Positions 18,803-27,984 of a stretch of DNA of 64,000 bases are shown here, piece by piece. Each line of letters opens with the position of its first letter. Position 1 is the first letter of the stretch. The notes under the pieces are model-generated. The model did not search any database. It saw only the letters and a list, made by a program, of their open reading frames with translations, and was not told the DNA's origin. The position numbers and the translations under genes are program-made. The stretch is from contig CAMDWI010000004.1 in NCBI GenBank assembly GCA_945878555.1, forward strand, positions 156,030 through 220,029, in the 5' to 3' direction. This DNA comes from Klebsiella pneumoniae. GTDB taxonomy: Bacteria > Pseudomonadota > Gammaproteobacteria > Eutrophobiales > Eutrophobiaceae.

Positions 18803-20908
18803 ATGAACGACTCTGATAGTCTGAAAAAGATTCTGATATTTGATGATGATGCAGACCTGCGCAAGCTGCTGGTTACCTATCTGGGAAAACTGTTCCCGGA
18901 TGTCGAGCTCGAGCAATATGATCCGGTGGCGTCCGGTGTCCCGGCGAAGGATTTTGACTGGGCGCGTTATGACATCCTGATACTGGACTATTACCTTTGT
19001 ATTCATGGGGTTACGGGCCTCGATATCCTGCAACAGAACCGCAAGAACCTGGGCTTCCCTGCCACTATCATGCTGACCGGCGCGGGCAACGAGGAAGTGG
19101 CCATGCGCGCCTTGAAGGCGGGCGTCTACGATTATTTACGCAAGCAAAACCTGGACAAGCAGGAGCTTAAAAACTCCATCCTGCTCGCGTTTGAAAAACA
19201 CAAGCAGGCCCGCAAACGCCAGACCGAACTGACCCAGCAGGGTGCGGCCTTCAACAAGTCGCTGTTCTACCAGCAGCTCGAGTTCCACAAGGACAGCCCG
19301 GAATTCCGCCGCCGCGTGCTGTTGTTGATCGAGCTGGATGACCATGTGGCGCTGGAGGAAAGTGCCGGCATGATATTGCGTGATAATATGATCCGCCATA
19401 TCGCCCGCCAATCCTACGAGGTATTCCGGCTCGGGGATTGCAACCCGATCGTGACCCGACTCGGTGACTACTCCATTGCCCTGCTGATTGATGCACCCGA
19501 TTCCCGTAAAACGCTTGAATTCAATCTGAATGGATTAATTACCCATCTGGACAAGCGACCCTATAAGTTTGGCGACAAGCTGTACCATTTTACTGTCAGT
19601 ATCGGAGCACTGGCCCTGCCCGGCCAGGGGCAGTCGGCCGAGGTCATCATCAAATATGCCCGGGCGGCCTGTAAATCGGCCACCCAGGCTGGCAAAAGCT
19701 CGTTTTATATCTTCACAGGCGATAAACCGGCCACGGCCACTGCACCTGCAGTAGCACCCAATCCGGTCGTCGCCCCTGTCAAGGAAACGGCACCGGTAAA
19801 AGGTGATCATAAACAGGTGGAGACGCCTGTTATCGAGAAACCGCCTGTTGTGGCTCCGACCGGAACCGATCCCAAACCAAAACCCGTTCCCGCAGCCCCG
19901 GTTGCAAAACCACCGGTGGAACATGCACCAGCAGCACCACAAAGACCGTTAAAGTCGCTGGAAGAGCTGAAGGCCGAGGCCTTGCGGCCCAAGCCACCAG
20001 TAGAAGCAGAGAAGGCCGCACCCGTTGCAGTAAACAGTGCTGCTACTCCGGCACCGAAAGTGTCGGAATCAGCCGATCAGCTACTGGACATCTCGAAGCT
20101 GGATGAAGCTGGCCTGCACCTGAAACAGGCGTTTGATGAAAAGCGCGTTGTGCAGGTATTCCAGCCGGTCATCTCCCTGATGAATGAGGACATGGAAACC
20201 GATGACGAGATACACAAGGTATCACTCGAATTGATTGATCATGACGGTAGTGTCAGAAATGCTGCCGAAATCATGGACGGGATTAAACTGCCAGAGTTCA
20301 GGAAGTTTGTGGATCGCTGGCTGTTAAGAGAGATTTTCGGGCGTCTGATTAACAGCAAAAACAACCGTTACACTTTTGTAGTCGATATCAGTGATGCCTC
20401 GCTCGCCGATGCCGGTTTCTTCAACTGGCTCCGAAAGCTGCTTACCGGTATGGATGCAGCAAATCCGGGTAAATATCTGGTACTGGAAATCAATGCGAAA
20501 CATCTGGCCAACGTTGAAAAACAGGCGAGCGCACTGATTACCTACCTGCGCAAGACACATGACATCAAGTTCGTGCTCGGCAATGTGGATAACATGGCTG
20601 AAATCGCCGGATTTACCAGCCGGATCAAGTTTGATCTGGTGCGCTGCAACTTCCAGTTGATAAATGAACTGGGTAGTCAGGTTGCCCAGGCGTCGGCCCC
20701 CGGGGAGAGCGCCAAATACGCAGGTAATTCACAGCTTGACCTGATAAAATCGGCTGGCAGTCGCTTCATTGCCGATAATATCGAGGATGCAACAACGCTG
20801 ACCGAGGTGATCAGCCTGGGCACGGAGTATGCGATGGGCCATTTTATTGGTGAAGCGACGACACAACTTGACGATATAACCAATATCGAAACGTTTGAAA
20901 TTATCTGA
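18803..20908 (+). CDS. FimX-like protein: REC domain plus degenerate GGDEF and EAL domains
   Basis: The 701-residue protein starts with a REC domain: acidic cluster DDD (14-16), phosphoacceptor Asp62 in ILDYY, LTG near 91-93 and a lysine near 114. Residues about 165-310 are a GGDEF-like fold in which the active loop reads RLGDYSIALL, so cyclase activity is unlikely. A Pro/Ala-rich linker (about 312-420) leads to an EAL-like domain beginning VFQPVISL, with SLELID where the EAL glutamate motif should be, so hydrolysis is also unlikely. This resembles FimX, a c-di-GMP sensor for type IV pili. It probably binds rather than turns over c-di-GMP. The next gene is a cNMP-domain protein. Confidence 0.8.
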   Translation: MNDSDSLKKILIFDDDADLRKLLVTYLGKLFPDVELEQYDPVASGVPAKDFDWARYDILILDYYLCIHGVTGLDILQQNRKNLGFPATIMLTGAGNEEVAMRALKAGVYDYLRKQNLDKQELKNSILLAFEKHKQARKRQTELTQQGAAFNKSLFYQQLEFHKDSPEFRRRVLLLIELDDHVALEESAGMILRDNMIRHIARQSYEVFRLGDCNPIVTRLGDYSIALLIDAPDSRKTLEFNLNGLITHLDKRPYKFGDKLYHFTVSIGALALPGQGQSAEVIIKYARAACKSATQAGKSSFYIFTGDKPATATAPAVAPNPVVAPVKETAPVKGDHKQVETPVIEKPPVVAPTGTDPKPKPVPAAPVAKPPVEHAPAAPQRPLKSLEELKAEALRPKPPVEAEKAAPVAVNSAATPAPKVSESADQLLDISKLDEAGLHLKQAFDEKRVVQVFQPVISLMNEDMETDDEIHKVSLELIDHDGSVRNAAEIMDGIKLPEFRKFVDRWLLREIFGRLINSKNNRYTFVVDISDASLADAGFFNWLRKLLTGMDAANPGKYLVLEINAKHLANVEKQASALITYLRKTHDIKFVLGNVDNMAEIAGFTSRIKFDLVRCNFQLINELGSQVAQASAPGESAKYAGNSQLDLIKSAGSRFIADNIEDATTLTEVISLGTEYAMGHFIGEATTQLDDITNIETFEII

Positions 20909-20953
20909 TCTGTCTCCATATCGTCTGTAATACAGTACAACACACGGGAATAT

Positions 20954-21583
20954 ATGTCTGAAATCATCCTGACCGACGGCACGAAGAAACTGGGGGCCTA
21001 CCTGCTCTGTTCTCCGGCCGCCCTGCAGAATGTAGTCAAGCAGCAGGGGCAGACATTGAAACACGGCAAGAAACCCAAACATATCGGTGAAATCCTGCTG
21101 GAGTCCGGTGTTATATCGCGGGAGGAGCTGGATACGGCCATACGTAAACAGCGTGTGGACAGGTTACGCAGGAGTCCGGTATTCAACATGCTGTCCGATG
21201 CTGAACTCGCTGCAATCAGCGCCCGCTTTACCGAGGTCTCGGTTGATCCGGGCAAACAGTTTATCTTCCAGGATGAACCGGATCCGACGCTGTATATCCT
21301 GGCCTCGGGCCGGGTCGAGGTCTACCGTACCACGCTGGAAGGCAAACATATCCACATTGCATTTGTCGACCCGCCTGAACCTATCGGTGAGATGGGCTAT
21401 TTTCAGGGCGGGATCAGGAATGCCTCCGTCAGGGCAGTTGATGCGGTGGAGTTGTTACAGGCGGATTATTCCAAACTGACGCATTATTTTGAATACGTGC
21501 CGCGTGTCGCCCACGAATTCATGAAAATAGTCGAACAACGACGGTATGCCACAGCACAGATAGTACAAAATCACACCCGGTAA
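20954..21583 (+). CDS. MshEN-like N-terminus fused to a cyclic-nucleotide-binding domain
   Basis: Residues about 75-190 form a CRP-type cNMP-binding barrel (DEPDPTLYILASGRVEVYR, then PPEPIGEMGYF), but no DNA-binding helix-turn-helix follows. The N-terminal part contains IGEILLESGVISREELDTAI, which fits the second half of the MshEN/GspE N-domain, a c-di-GMP-binding module in pilus and secretion ATPases; the usual arginine before LG is replaced by histidine. It lies 45 bases after the FimX-like gene and is probably co-transcribed. It may be a small c-di-GMP or cAMP effector of pili or motility; that role is inference. Confidence 0.7.
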   Translation: MSEIILTDGTKKLGAYLLCSPAALQNVVKQQGQTLKHGKKPKHIGEILLESGVISREELDTAIRKQRVDRLRRSPVFNMLSDAELAAISARFTEVSVDPGKQFIFQDEPDPTLYILASGRVEVYRTTLEGKHIHIAFVDPPEPIGEMGYFQGGIRNASVRAVDAVELLQADYSKLTHYFEYVPRVAHEFMKIVEQRRYATAQIVQNHTR

Positions 21584-21651
21584 TATGGATTGACCGTGCC
21601 CGGACGGTTGTCCGTGCTTCAGCCCCCTCTTCTACCCAGTATGGACCTGTA

Positions 21652-22113
21652 ATGACTGACCAAATAAATACAACAGCTACCCCGCTCCGGGTCGTAGTCA
21701 CCGAAAATAACACGGCGTTTTCACGAACGATCACCGCACGTACACACTCTTTCCCGGCAGACGAACCGCTGGACGCAGGTGGTACGGATCTCGGGCCAAA
21801 TCCTTATGAGATACTGCTCGGTGCGTTGGGCGCCTGCACATCGATGACCGTCAGGATGTATGCAAACCGCAAACAGTTGCCGCTCGACAGTATCGAGGTG
21901 TCATTAAGCCACAGACGTATCGACGCGGCCGACTGTCCTGATTGTCAGACCCAAACCGGCCTGGTTGATGTAATCGAAAAGGAAATCCGTCTTCAAGGTA
22001 ATCTGACCGGGGAACAAAGGGACAAGCTGATCGAAATCTCCGCGAAATGTCCGGTACAAAAGACCTTACTCAACGAAATCCTGATTAAGACCCGGCTGTC
22101 CGGAACGCCATAA
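21652..22113 (+). CDS. OsmC-family peroxiredoxin-like protein
   Basis: The 153-residue protein shows the OsmC/YhfA pattern: GGTDLGPNPYEILLGALGACTSMTVRMYA with the peroxidatic Cys62, and the resolving Cys133 in ISAKCPVQKTL. Members reduce organic hydroperoxides or act on disulfides in the cytoplasm. An extra CPDC pair (residues 95-98) is visible and is not essential to the family. It is probably a separate transcription unit from the upstream cNMP gene, 68 bases away. Confidence 0.85.
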   Translation: MTDQINTTATPLRVVVTENNTAFSRTITARTHSFPADEPLDAGGTDLGPNPYEILLGALGACTSMTVRMYANRKQLPLDSIEVSLSHRRIDAADCPDCQTQTGLVDVIEKEIRLQGNLTGEQRDKLIEISAKCPVQKTLLNEILIKTRLSGTP

Positions 22114-22416
22114 TCGGCGGAGTTTTGTTCTGCCGCCGCTGCTGCACCAGACTGCGGCACCCGCCAAATTCCCTTTTAAATTAGGCATATAAGACAGGTC
22201 TGCCGGTGAATACTTCTGTTACTTGCCCCATCGGAGTGCTATAGTGCGGGCATCCTCCACTCATGTCTGCTCGTCATTCACACTCACGACAGACGCCTCA
22301 ACGCTTTTCGAGTCCGGGATAGACAGCACTTAACCTGAGCCGGACCCGTGGCAACGACTCATCTGCCTTTATCCGGCAAGATGGCATGCAGATACTTAAA
22401 CAAGGAATCATTGAAA
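22114..22416. other. Long leader/intergenic region before the RRM gene
   Basis: About 303 bases. A GC hairpin CGGCGG...CCGCCG at about 22113-22136 could end osmC transcription, but it has no T-run. The rest is a possible long 5' leader of the RRM gene; I see no gene in it. Confidence 0.4.
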
Positions 22417-22695
22417 ATGTCACAGAACAAAATTTATGTTGGCAATATCGCGTTTACAGTATCTGAAGATGACCTGAAAGAGGCCTTTACCAAATATGGC
22501 CCGATAGAAGATATGAAGCTGGTGATCGATCGCGCCACCGGCCGTTCCCGTGGCTTCTGCTTTATTACCTTCCAGAAACAGTTTGACGCCGAGGCCTCGC
22601 TGCAACTGAATGATACCGATATCAATGGCCGTAAAATCAGCGTCAGCATGGCCAAGGAAAAGGAAAAAAAGACCACCCGCAAATACAGGCGTTAG
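22417..22695 (+). CDS. Small RRM-type RNA-binding protein
   Basis: I start at the ATG at 22417 (MSQNKIYVGNIAF), preceded by AAGGA; an upstream in-frame ATG at 22348 adds residues unlike the family. The 92-residue protein is a single RRM with RNP2 (KIYVGNIAF) and RNP1 (RSRGFCFITF) and a basic tail KEKEKKTTRKYRR. Such glycine-poor bacterial RRM proteins bind single-stranded RNA and in cyanobacteria are often cold-induced. Regulation here is unknown. Confidence 0.9.
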   Translation: MSQNKIYVGNIAFTVSEDDLKEAFTKYGPIEDMKLVIDRATGRSRGFCFITFQKQFDAEASLQLNDTDINGRKISVSMAKEKEKKTTRKYRR

Positions 22696-22764
22696 TCTAG
22701 CCTGTCTTCCCTTGGGGTTTGAGGCGCCTTTATTGTTGCTGATAAATGCGGTATATACCTGATC

Positions 22765-23271
22765 ATGTCCCGTTGGAAACCACCCGCACCCAAATCATCT
22801 GCCTACATTACACCGGAAGGCTACCGCGCACTCCAGGACAATCTGCAATCGCTCTGGCGGCGGCGGGCCGAGGTCACGCTGGCCCTGTCGGCAGCGGCAG
22901 CCGAAGGTGACCGTTCCGAGAATGCCGAATATATTTACCGGAAAAAGGAATTGCGCGAGATAGATTCACGCATACGCTACCTCCAGGTCAGGCTGCCTGA
23001 GCTGAATATTGTCAGGGAGATCTCGGACCACAACAGCATCTTCTTTGGTGCGCGTGTCCATATCGAAAATGAGGAAGGAGTCGAGAGTATCGTCAGGATA
23101 GTGGGACCGGATGAAACCGGATTACATGACGAACATATCAGTATCGATTCGCCGCTGGCCCGGGCGCTGCTAAAGAAGCAGGTGGATGACGCTGTCGAAT
23201 ATCAGCTGATGGGCAAGACCCACGCTTACGTTGTTCTGAAAATCGAATACCCGAAGATAGTACCGGATTAA
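22765..23271 (+). CDS. greB: Transcription elongation factor GreB
   Basis: The 168-residue protein has the N-terminal coiled coil that enters the RNA polymerase secondary channel, with acidic tip AAEGDRSENAEY (Asp49, Glu52), and a C-terminal FKBP-like domain (VHIENEEGVESIVRIVGPDE, then SPLARALL). ITPEGYRALQDNLQSLWRRRAEV and the length favour GreB over GreA. It stimulates cleavage of backtracked transcripts. It converges on the Sel1 gene 17 bases away. Confidence 0.92.
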   Translation: MSRWKPPAPKSSAYITPEGYRALQDNLQSLWRRRAEVTLALSAAAAEGDRSENAEYIYRKKELREIDSRIRYLQVRLPELNIVREISDHNSIFFGARVHIENEEGVESIVRIVGPDETGLHDEHISIDSPLARALLKKQVDDAVEYQLMGKTHAYVVLKIEYPKIVPD

Positions 23272-23288
23272 ACTGGATAGTAGCATTG

Positions 23289-24557
23289 CTAGTATCCGTC
23301 GTCCTCGCTGTCGCCACCTGAGCCATACCGTTCCCTGTAGTCATTACCCAGCTGTTCTGCCTTTGCCAGTTGTTCCGCATCCAGCCGTGACCTGATCTTG
23401 TCCAGAGAGTTGGCGGGTATGCGGGTGCCTGAACCTGCCGCGGCATGGATCCAGGCGTAGGCCTCGATCAGATCCTTGTTCACCCCCCAACCCTTGCGGT
23501 ACATCACGCCTAGCGCATACAAGGCCGGCCGATAATGTTGCTCTGCGGCCATCGCCAGCCAGGCAAATGCCTTTTGATAGTCACGGGCCACACCGCTGCC
23601 CTGCATATACATCTTGCCGAGCCGGTACTGGGCCTGATCCAGACCATGGGTGGCGGCACGGTGGATATGGTCAAACGCCTCTGTCAGCTCTACCGGTACG
23701 CCGAGGCCTTGCAGATACATTTTGCCCAACTGGTAACTGGCCTTCATGTTGCCTGAGACACTCGCCTTGAGAAACCAGATCAGCGCCAGTGCATAATCCT
23801 GTTTTACGCCTTTACCGTGCAGATAGAGCAAGCCGATATGGTACTGAGCCCGATGATAGCCCTGCTCGGCCGCCGCCTCATACCAGAAGGCCGCCTGGGT
23901 GTAATCACAGGGTACGCCCTTACCCTGGGCATACATCCGGCCCAGATTGAACTGTCCGCGGATATTTCCCTGGGCAGCGGATTTGCGGAAATAATCCACG
24001 GCCTCAATCGGGTTATACAGGGGTGTTCGCTCATTTGCATACAGCAGTCCCAGATTGATCAGCGCCTTAGCGTGTCCCTCCGAGGCCGCGAGGGTGTACC
24101 AGCGGATGGCCCCGGGTATGTCGACTACCCTGCCGAGTCCATGCTCACACATATACCCCAGGTTAAAACGGGCCCCAACATGGCCGAGTGCCGCTGCGCG
24201 TTCATAACACTGGCTCGCCTTGGCATAGTCGCGGGTAGTCCCGCGACCGGTCTGGTAACACCAGCCAAGCTCGGCTATCGCATCGGGATTTTTCTGACCG
24301 GCCGCCAGACGCAACCAGTAAAAGGCCTGATCGTAATCCTGATTAATGCCAACCCCTTTAAGGTAGGCCGCACCAATACGCGCCTGGGCCTGCACCGACC
24401 CTTGCTGCGCCGCCTGCAAAAACCATTGTGCCGCCAGCCCCATATTGCGGGCGATACCATAACCATTCTCATACATATCGGCCAGCGTCAGCTGGGCGGC
24501 GACATCGCCGGTTTCGGCCTTGCCAACGAGGAAGGTTATTTCAGTAGGGTCAGCCAT
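23289..24557 (-). CDS. Sel1-repeat protein
   Basis: The start is placed at the ATG at 24557 (MADPTEITFLVG), since the 37 residues further upstream overlap the preceding gene. The 422-residue protein has about ten Sel1 (TPR-like) repeats, such as AQLTLADMYENGYGIARN, then AQARIGAAYLKGVGINQD and AQYRLGKMYMQGSGVARD. No signal peptide or membrane segment is seen, so it should be cytoplasmic. Sel1 proteins scaffold signalling or envelope complexes. It lies seven bases after a membrane protein gene and is probably in its operon. Confidence 0.88.
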   Translation of the reverse strand: MADPTEITFLVGKAETGDVAAQLTLADMYENGYGIARNMGLAAQWFLQAAQQGSVQAQARIGAAYLKGVGINQDYDQAFYWLRLAAGQKNPDAIAELGWCYQTGRGTTRDYAKASQCYERAAALGHVGARFNLGYMCEHGLGRVVDIPGAIRWYTLAASEGHAKALINLGLLYANERTPLYNPIEAVDYFRKSAAQGNIRGQFNLGRMYAQGKGVPCDYTQAAFWYEAAAEQGYHRAQYHIGLLYLHGKGVKQDYALALIWFLKASVSGNMKASYQLGKMYLQGLGVPVELTEAFDHIHRAATHGLDQAQYRLGKMYMQGSGVARDYQKAFAWLAMAAEQHYRPALYALGVMYRKGWGVNKDLIEAYAWIHAAAGSGTRIPANSLDKIRSRLDAEQLAKAEQLGNDYRERYGSGGDSEDDGY

Positions 24558-24564
24558 GTGTGCT

Positions 24565-25089
24565 TCACGATTCCACACTTTCGCGGGCCCGATCCAGAAA
24601 GTCCCGGCCCCGGGCTGTCTTTGCCTGGGTGCTGGCATCAAAATCCCAGTACATGGCGAGTTCAGCATTAACCGTCGTCCGTCCTGTAGAGATTATCTTT
24701 TCCTGATAAGTATCAATGATGGCGTATTTGCCACACAAGGTTTCGATGTCTTTCTGGCTGTCGGCGGATACCGGACCAAGCGAGATCAATTCATTCTTCA
24801 GATCGGTCAATCGTAACGCGGCGCTTCGGAAACCGGCCACCTTGGTGATACCGGTCATCGTCAGCAGGATACCCAGTACCGGAAACACCGAGGCGGCGAT
24901 ACCGGCAAACCTGACATTTGCTGTAGACCAGTATACGATCATCCCGGTAACGGCACTGCTGATGATAATGAGGACAAAGGTAATCAGGGTATCCCGTCCT
25001 GATATATGACGAATCTGCCCCGAGATAGACTCGCGCTCGGAATCCAGCATCGCCTGGGTGGGTGGAGTATTCTCAAGTGCAAAATTCAT
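24565..25089 (-). CDS. Two-helix membrane protein of unknown function
   Basis: I do not recognise this 174-residue protein. It has two adjacent hydrophobic segments (about residues 34-54, LITFVLIIISSAVTGMIVYW, and 61-80, AGIAASVFPVLGILLTMTGI) between polar ends, which suggests a hairpin membrane anchor with both ends cytoplasmic. The C-terminal part is mixed charged helix. It is the first gene of a two-gene unit with the Sel1 protein and faces the cyclase-like gene. The arrangement may mean a membrane platform for the Sel1 protein; this is inference. Confidence 0.7.
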   Translation of the reverse strand: MNFALENTPPTQAMLDSERESISGQIRHISGRDTLITFVLIIISSAVTGMIVYWSTANVRFAGIAASVFPVLGILLTMTGITKVAGFRSAALRLTDLKNELISLGPVSADSQKDIETLCGKYAIIDTYQEKIISTGRTTVNAELAMYWDFDASTQAKTARGRDFLDRARESVES

Positions 25090-25241
25090 TTGCTGCTCCT
25101 TATGACCACTGTTTATCTGGATATGATAATGTAATTAACAACTGTCGGCATTGTCATGATTTTTTAAGAATTTAAACAGCGAATAAAACCGGAATTGTCT
25201 AATTACCAGCAAAATCAATGACTTTAACCGCAGGTGCAGCG

Positions 25242-26432
25242 ATGAACGATCTTGAACTGGCTTACAAGGATTTATCGGTACTGGAGGATTTTACCCAGGT
25301 CTGCGAGCTGTCGAACTACGTCGAATTACCGGACGACTGGTATGTGGTTGTGACCGACATTATCAACTCGACGGTGGCCATCCAGTCAGGTCAGTACAAG
25401 GCGGTCAATATGATCGGCGTTTCTGTGATCTCGGCGATACTGAATCTCGCGGGCAAAACCGAGATACCGTATATATTCGGCGGTGACGGCGCCTCGCTAT
25501 GTATACCCGCCAGGCTACTGCACGATGCCAGACAGGCGTTGATCGCCACACGTCAGCTCGCCCGGGATGAATTCAAACTGGATTTACGCGTCGGGATCGT
25601 CGCCGTCAGCCAGATACGTCAGGCAGGCAAACGGATGTTATGTGCCAGACACCGGGTTTCGGAATACTGCACCCAGGCCGCCTTTGCCGGGGGCGGGATC
25701 GAATATGCCGAGTATCTGTTAAAAAGTGATTCCCCCCACATCGATCGCTTGCTCGCTGAGGATGACACCGACGGTCTGGCCAATTATGCCGGTCTGGAAT
25801 GTCGCTGGGACCATGTGCCCAGCCCGCATGGGGAAACCATCTCGCTGATAGTCCGCTCGCTGGCCACAGATGAGCAGGATCAGTCCCGCTTCTATCGCCG
25901 GGTCATCAACGAGATCCAGAAAATCTACGGTGATGACCAGTCCTGCCGACCGGTCAACACCACTGGTCTTGCCTTTACCTATGCCAACCGCTTGCTGGCA
26001 CTGGAGGCGCAGGTCCGGACCCATGGCCGTGGCTGGTACGCCCGCCTCCGCCATGGACTGATCATGCGTATCCAGAACGTGCTGGGGTGGGTGTTCATGC
26101 GATTTCAGATGAACGTCGCCGGTGTCGAATGGGGCAAATACAAGGATGACCTGGTCAGCAATACCGATTTCCGCAAGTTTGACGGCGTGTTGCGTGAGGT
26201 CATCTCCGGTACAGCCGCACAAAGGCTGGCGCTGGATGCGTGGCTACAGCAACAATACGAAAATAATCTCTGTGTTTATGGCATCCACACCTCACAGTCT
26301 GCCTTGATCACCTGTCTGGTCAGTAACCGTTCGGGAAACCACTATCACTTTGTCGACGGGGCCGATGGCGGCTATGCACTCGCCGCCGCGGCGATGAAAC
26401 AGCAGTTGAAGGCGATCCGGACACGGGTCTAG
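25242..26432 (+). CDS. DUF3095 protein, class III nucleotide-cyclase-like
   Basis: The start could be 25218 or 25242; I prefer 25242 (MNDLELAYKDLSVLEDF), where the family pattern begins. The roughly 396-residue protein has VVVTDIINSTVAIQSGQYKAVN and IPYIFGGDGASLCIP. These match the metal-binding segment and the second catalytic strand of class III adenylate/guanylate cyclase domains. Whether it makes a cyclic nucleotide is untested for DUF3095. A cNMP-binding protein gene lies about 4 kb upstream, which makes a link possible but unproven. Confidence 0.75.
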   Translation: MNDLELAYKDLSVLEDFTQVCELSNYVELPDDWYVVVTDIINSTVAIQSGQYKAVNMIGVSVISAILNLAGKTEIPYIFGGDGASLCIPARLLHDARQALIATRQLARDEFKLDLRVGIVAVSQIRQAGKRMLCARHRVSEYCTQAAFAGGGIEYAEYLLKSDSPHIDRLLAEDDTDGLANYAGLECRWDHVPSPHGETISLIVRSLATDEQDQSRFYRRVINEIQKIYGDDQSCRPVNTTGLAFTYANRLLALEAQVRTHGRGWYARLRHGLIMRIQNVLGWVFMRFQMNVAGVEWGKYKDDLVSNTDFRKFDGVLREVISGTAAQRLALDAWLQQQYENNLCVYGIHTSQSALITCLVSNRSGNHYHFVDGADGGYALAAAAMKQQLKAIRTRV

Positions 26433-26517
26433 TCCCGGACTAACCGGTTTCAATACACTGGCGGCATCGTCCCGATACGGGTTAGAATAAGTCTTGTATT
26501 GAATCGCAAGTCACTAT

Positions 26518-26593
<76 letters not shown>

Positions 26594-26598
26594 ATTCA

Positions 26599-26681
26599 AC
26601 ATCCAGCAACGTCCAGCAACATCCACTACCGTCCTATAACCCTTGTAAAACATGGGTTATACGTCCAGTCACATCCAAAAC
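26599..26681 (+). repeat. Arm-type direct repeats inside attL
   Basis: Five or six spaced copies of a heptamer-like ACRTCCA unit (ACATCCA, ACGTCCA, ACATCCA, CCGTCCT, ACGTCCA, ACATCCA) lie between the tRNA and the integrase. Their position and spacing fit integrase arm-binding sites. A related series lies just right of the distal core (48267-48346). Confidence 0.55.
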
Positions 26682-26706
26682 TATCTATTGACAGCCATAG
26701 CCTGAT

Positions 26707-26765
26707 GGGGGCATATTTGGGGGCATGTCATAAAAATCTACCAGGAGATGCCCCCAAAATGCCCC
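26707..26765 (+). promoter_or_regulatory. Double G-box and start-codon hairpin of the integrase
   Basis: GGGGGCATATTTGGGGGCAT (26707-26726) is nearly the reverse complement of the sequence at 26748-26765, ATGCCCCCAAAATGCCCC, with one extra base. The mRNA could form a stem of about 18 bp with a 21-base loop. The Shine-Dalgarno AGGAG sits at the loop edge and the integrase ATG (26759) in the stem, so folding would block translation. Confidence 0.65.
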
Positions 26766-27982
26766 TAACCGACACAGCCGTGCGTAACGCCAAACCCGGT
26801 ACTAAAACCATTCGTTTGTTTGATGAACGCGGCCTTTATTTGGAGGTCTCTCCTACTGGTAATAAATGGTGGCGATTGAAGTATCGTTTTGATGGAAAGG
26901 AAAAACGTTTAGCATTGGGCGTATATCCTGATGTGAAATTAAAGGATGCACGTGACCGCCGTGACGCTGCAAGAAAACTACTTACCGATGCTATTGATCC
27001 AGGTGAATACAAGAAGCTACAAAAATCTTCACGAGGAGAACGGGCAGCTAACAGCTTTGAAATAGTCGCTCGTGAATGGTTTGCCAAGTATGCTCCAACC
27101 TGGGCCGAGTCGCATTCTAGTAAGATAATGCAACGGCTTGAAAAGGACCTGTTCCCCTGGCTTGGTAACCGTCCGATTATGGACATCACTGCGCCGGAAC
27201 TCCTGAATGTATTACGCAGAATTGAGAACAGAGGTGCGCTGGATACAGCTCACCGTGCACACCAGAACTGCGGGCAGATATTTCGTTACGGAATCGCCAC
27301 GGGGCGCTGTGAACGGGATCCATCGGGAGATCTCCGTGGTGCGCTGGCTCCAGCAAAACATACCCATTTTGCGGCCATTACGGAGCCGAAGGAGGCAGGC
27401 TGCTTATTACGTGCTATTGATGCCTTCCAGGGGACTTTCGTCGTCCAGAGCGCTTTAAAACTGGCTCCTCTCCTCTTTGTTCGTCCTGGAGAGCTTCGTA
27501 AGGCTGAATGGAAGGATTTCGACCTGGAAAAACAGGAATGGCGATATTTTGTAACAAAAACTAAAAGCGATCACTTGGTCCCTCTTTCATCCCAAGCAGT
27601 CTCTATATTGCTAGATTTACAGTCATTAACCGGGAAAAGGCAATACGTTTTTCCTGGCAGGGATCCGAAAAAGCCGATGAGCGATGCAGCAATAAATGCT
27701 GCCTTACGCCGTATGGGTTACAACACCCGTACTGAGATCACTGGCCATGGTTTCCGGGCTATGGCGAGGACTATATTGCATCAGGAACTTGGGATAAAAC
27801 CGGAGGTGATCGAACATCAACTTGCGCACCGGGTACCAGATGTGCTTGGCACGGCATATAATCGCACTAAATTTATCAAAGAACGTCAGGTTATGATGCA
27901 AAAATGGAGCGATTACCTCGACACATTAAAAGCTGGCGCAGAAATAATTCCTTTAGACAAAAGAGCGCATAAGAAGGGATAG
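26759..27982 (+). CDS. int: P4-type tyrosine integrase
   Basis: I set the start at the ATG at 26759 (MPLTDTAVRNAKPGTK), the usual beginning of this family; the 407-residue length agrees. The N-terminal arm-binding DUF4102-like domain is followed by a core-binding and catalytic domain with tetrad elements: Arg in LFVRPGELRKAEW, Lys in KTKSDHLVPL, HGFRAMAR, QLAHR and the nucleophile Tyr in GTAYNRTKF. It would integrate the island into the 3' end of tRNA-Ala just upstream. All catalytic residues look intact. Its start codon lies in a strong hairpin, suggesting translational control. Confidence 0.95.
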   Translation: MPLTDTAVRNAKPGTKTIRLFDERGLYLEVSPTGNKWWRLKYRFDGKEKRLALGVYPDVKLKDARDRRDAARKLLTDAIDPGEYKKLQKSSRGERAANSFEIVAREWFAKYAPTWAESHSSKIMQRLEKDLFPWLGNRPIMDITAPELLNVLRRIENRGALDTAHRAHQNCGQIFRYGIATGRCERDPSGDLRGALAPAKHTHFAAITEPKEAGCLLRAIDAFQGTFVVQSALKLAPLLFVRPGELRKAEWKDFDLEKQEWRYFVTKTKSDHLVPLSSQAVSILLDLQSLTGKRQYVFPGRDPKKPMSDAAINAALRRMGYNTRTEITGHGFRAMARTILHQELGIKPEVIEHQLAHRVPDVLGTAYNRTKFIKERQVMMQKWSDYLDTLKAGAEIIPLDKRAHKKG

Positions 27983-27984
27983 GC

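Noticed and set aside
22348..22416. Longer start for the RRM protein
   Set aside because: The extra 23 residues are unlike the family and lack a ribosome-binding site; AAGGA precedes the ATG at 22417.
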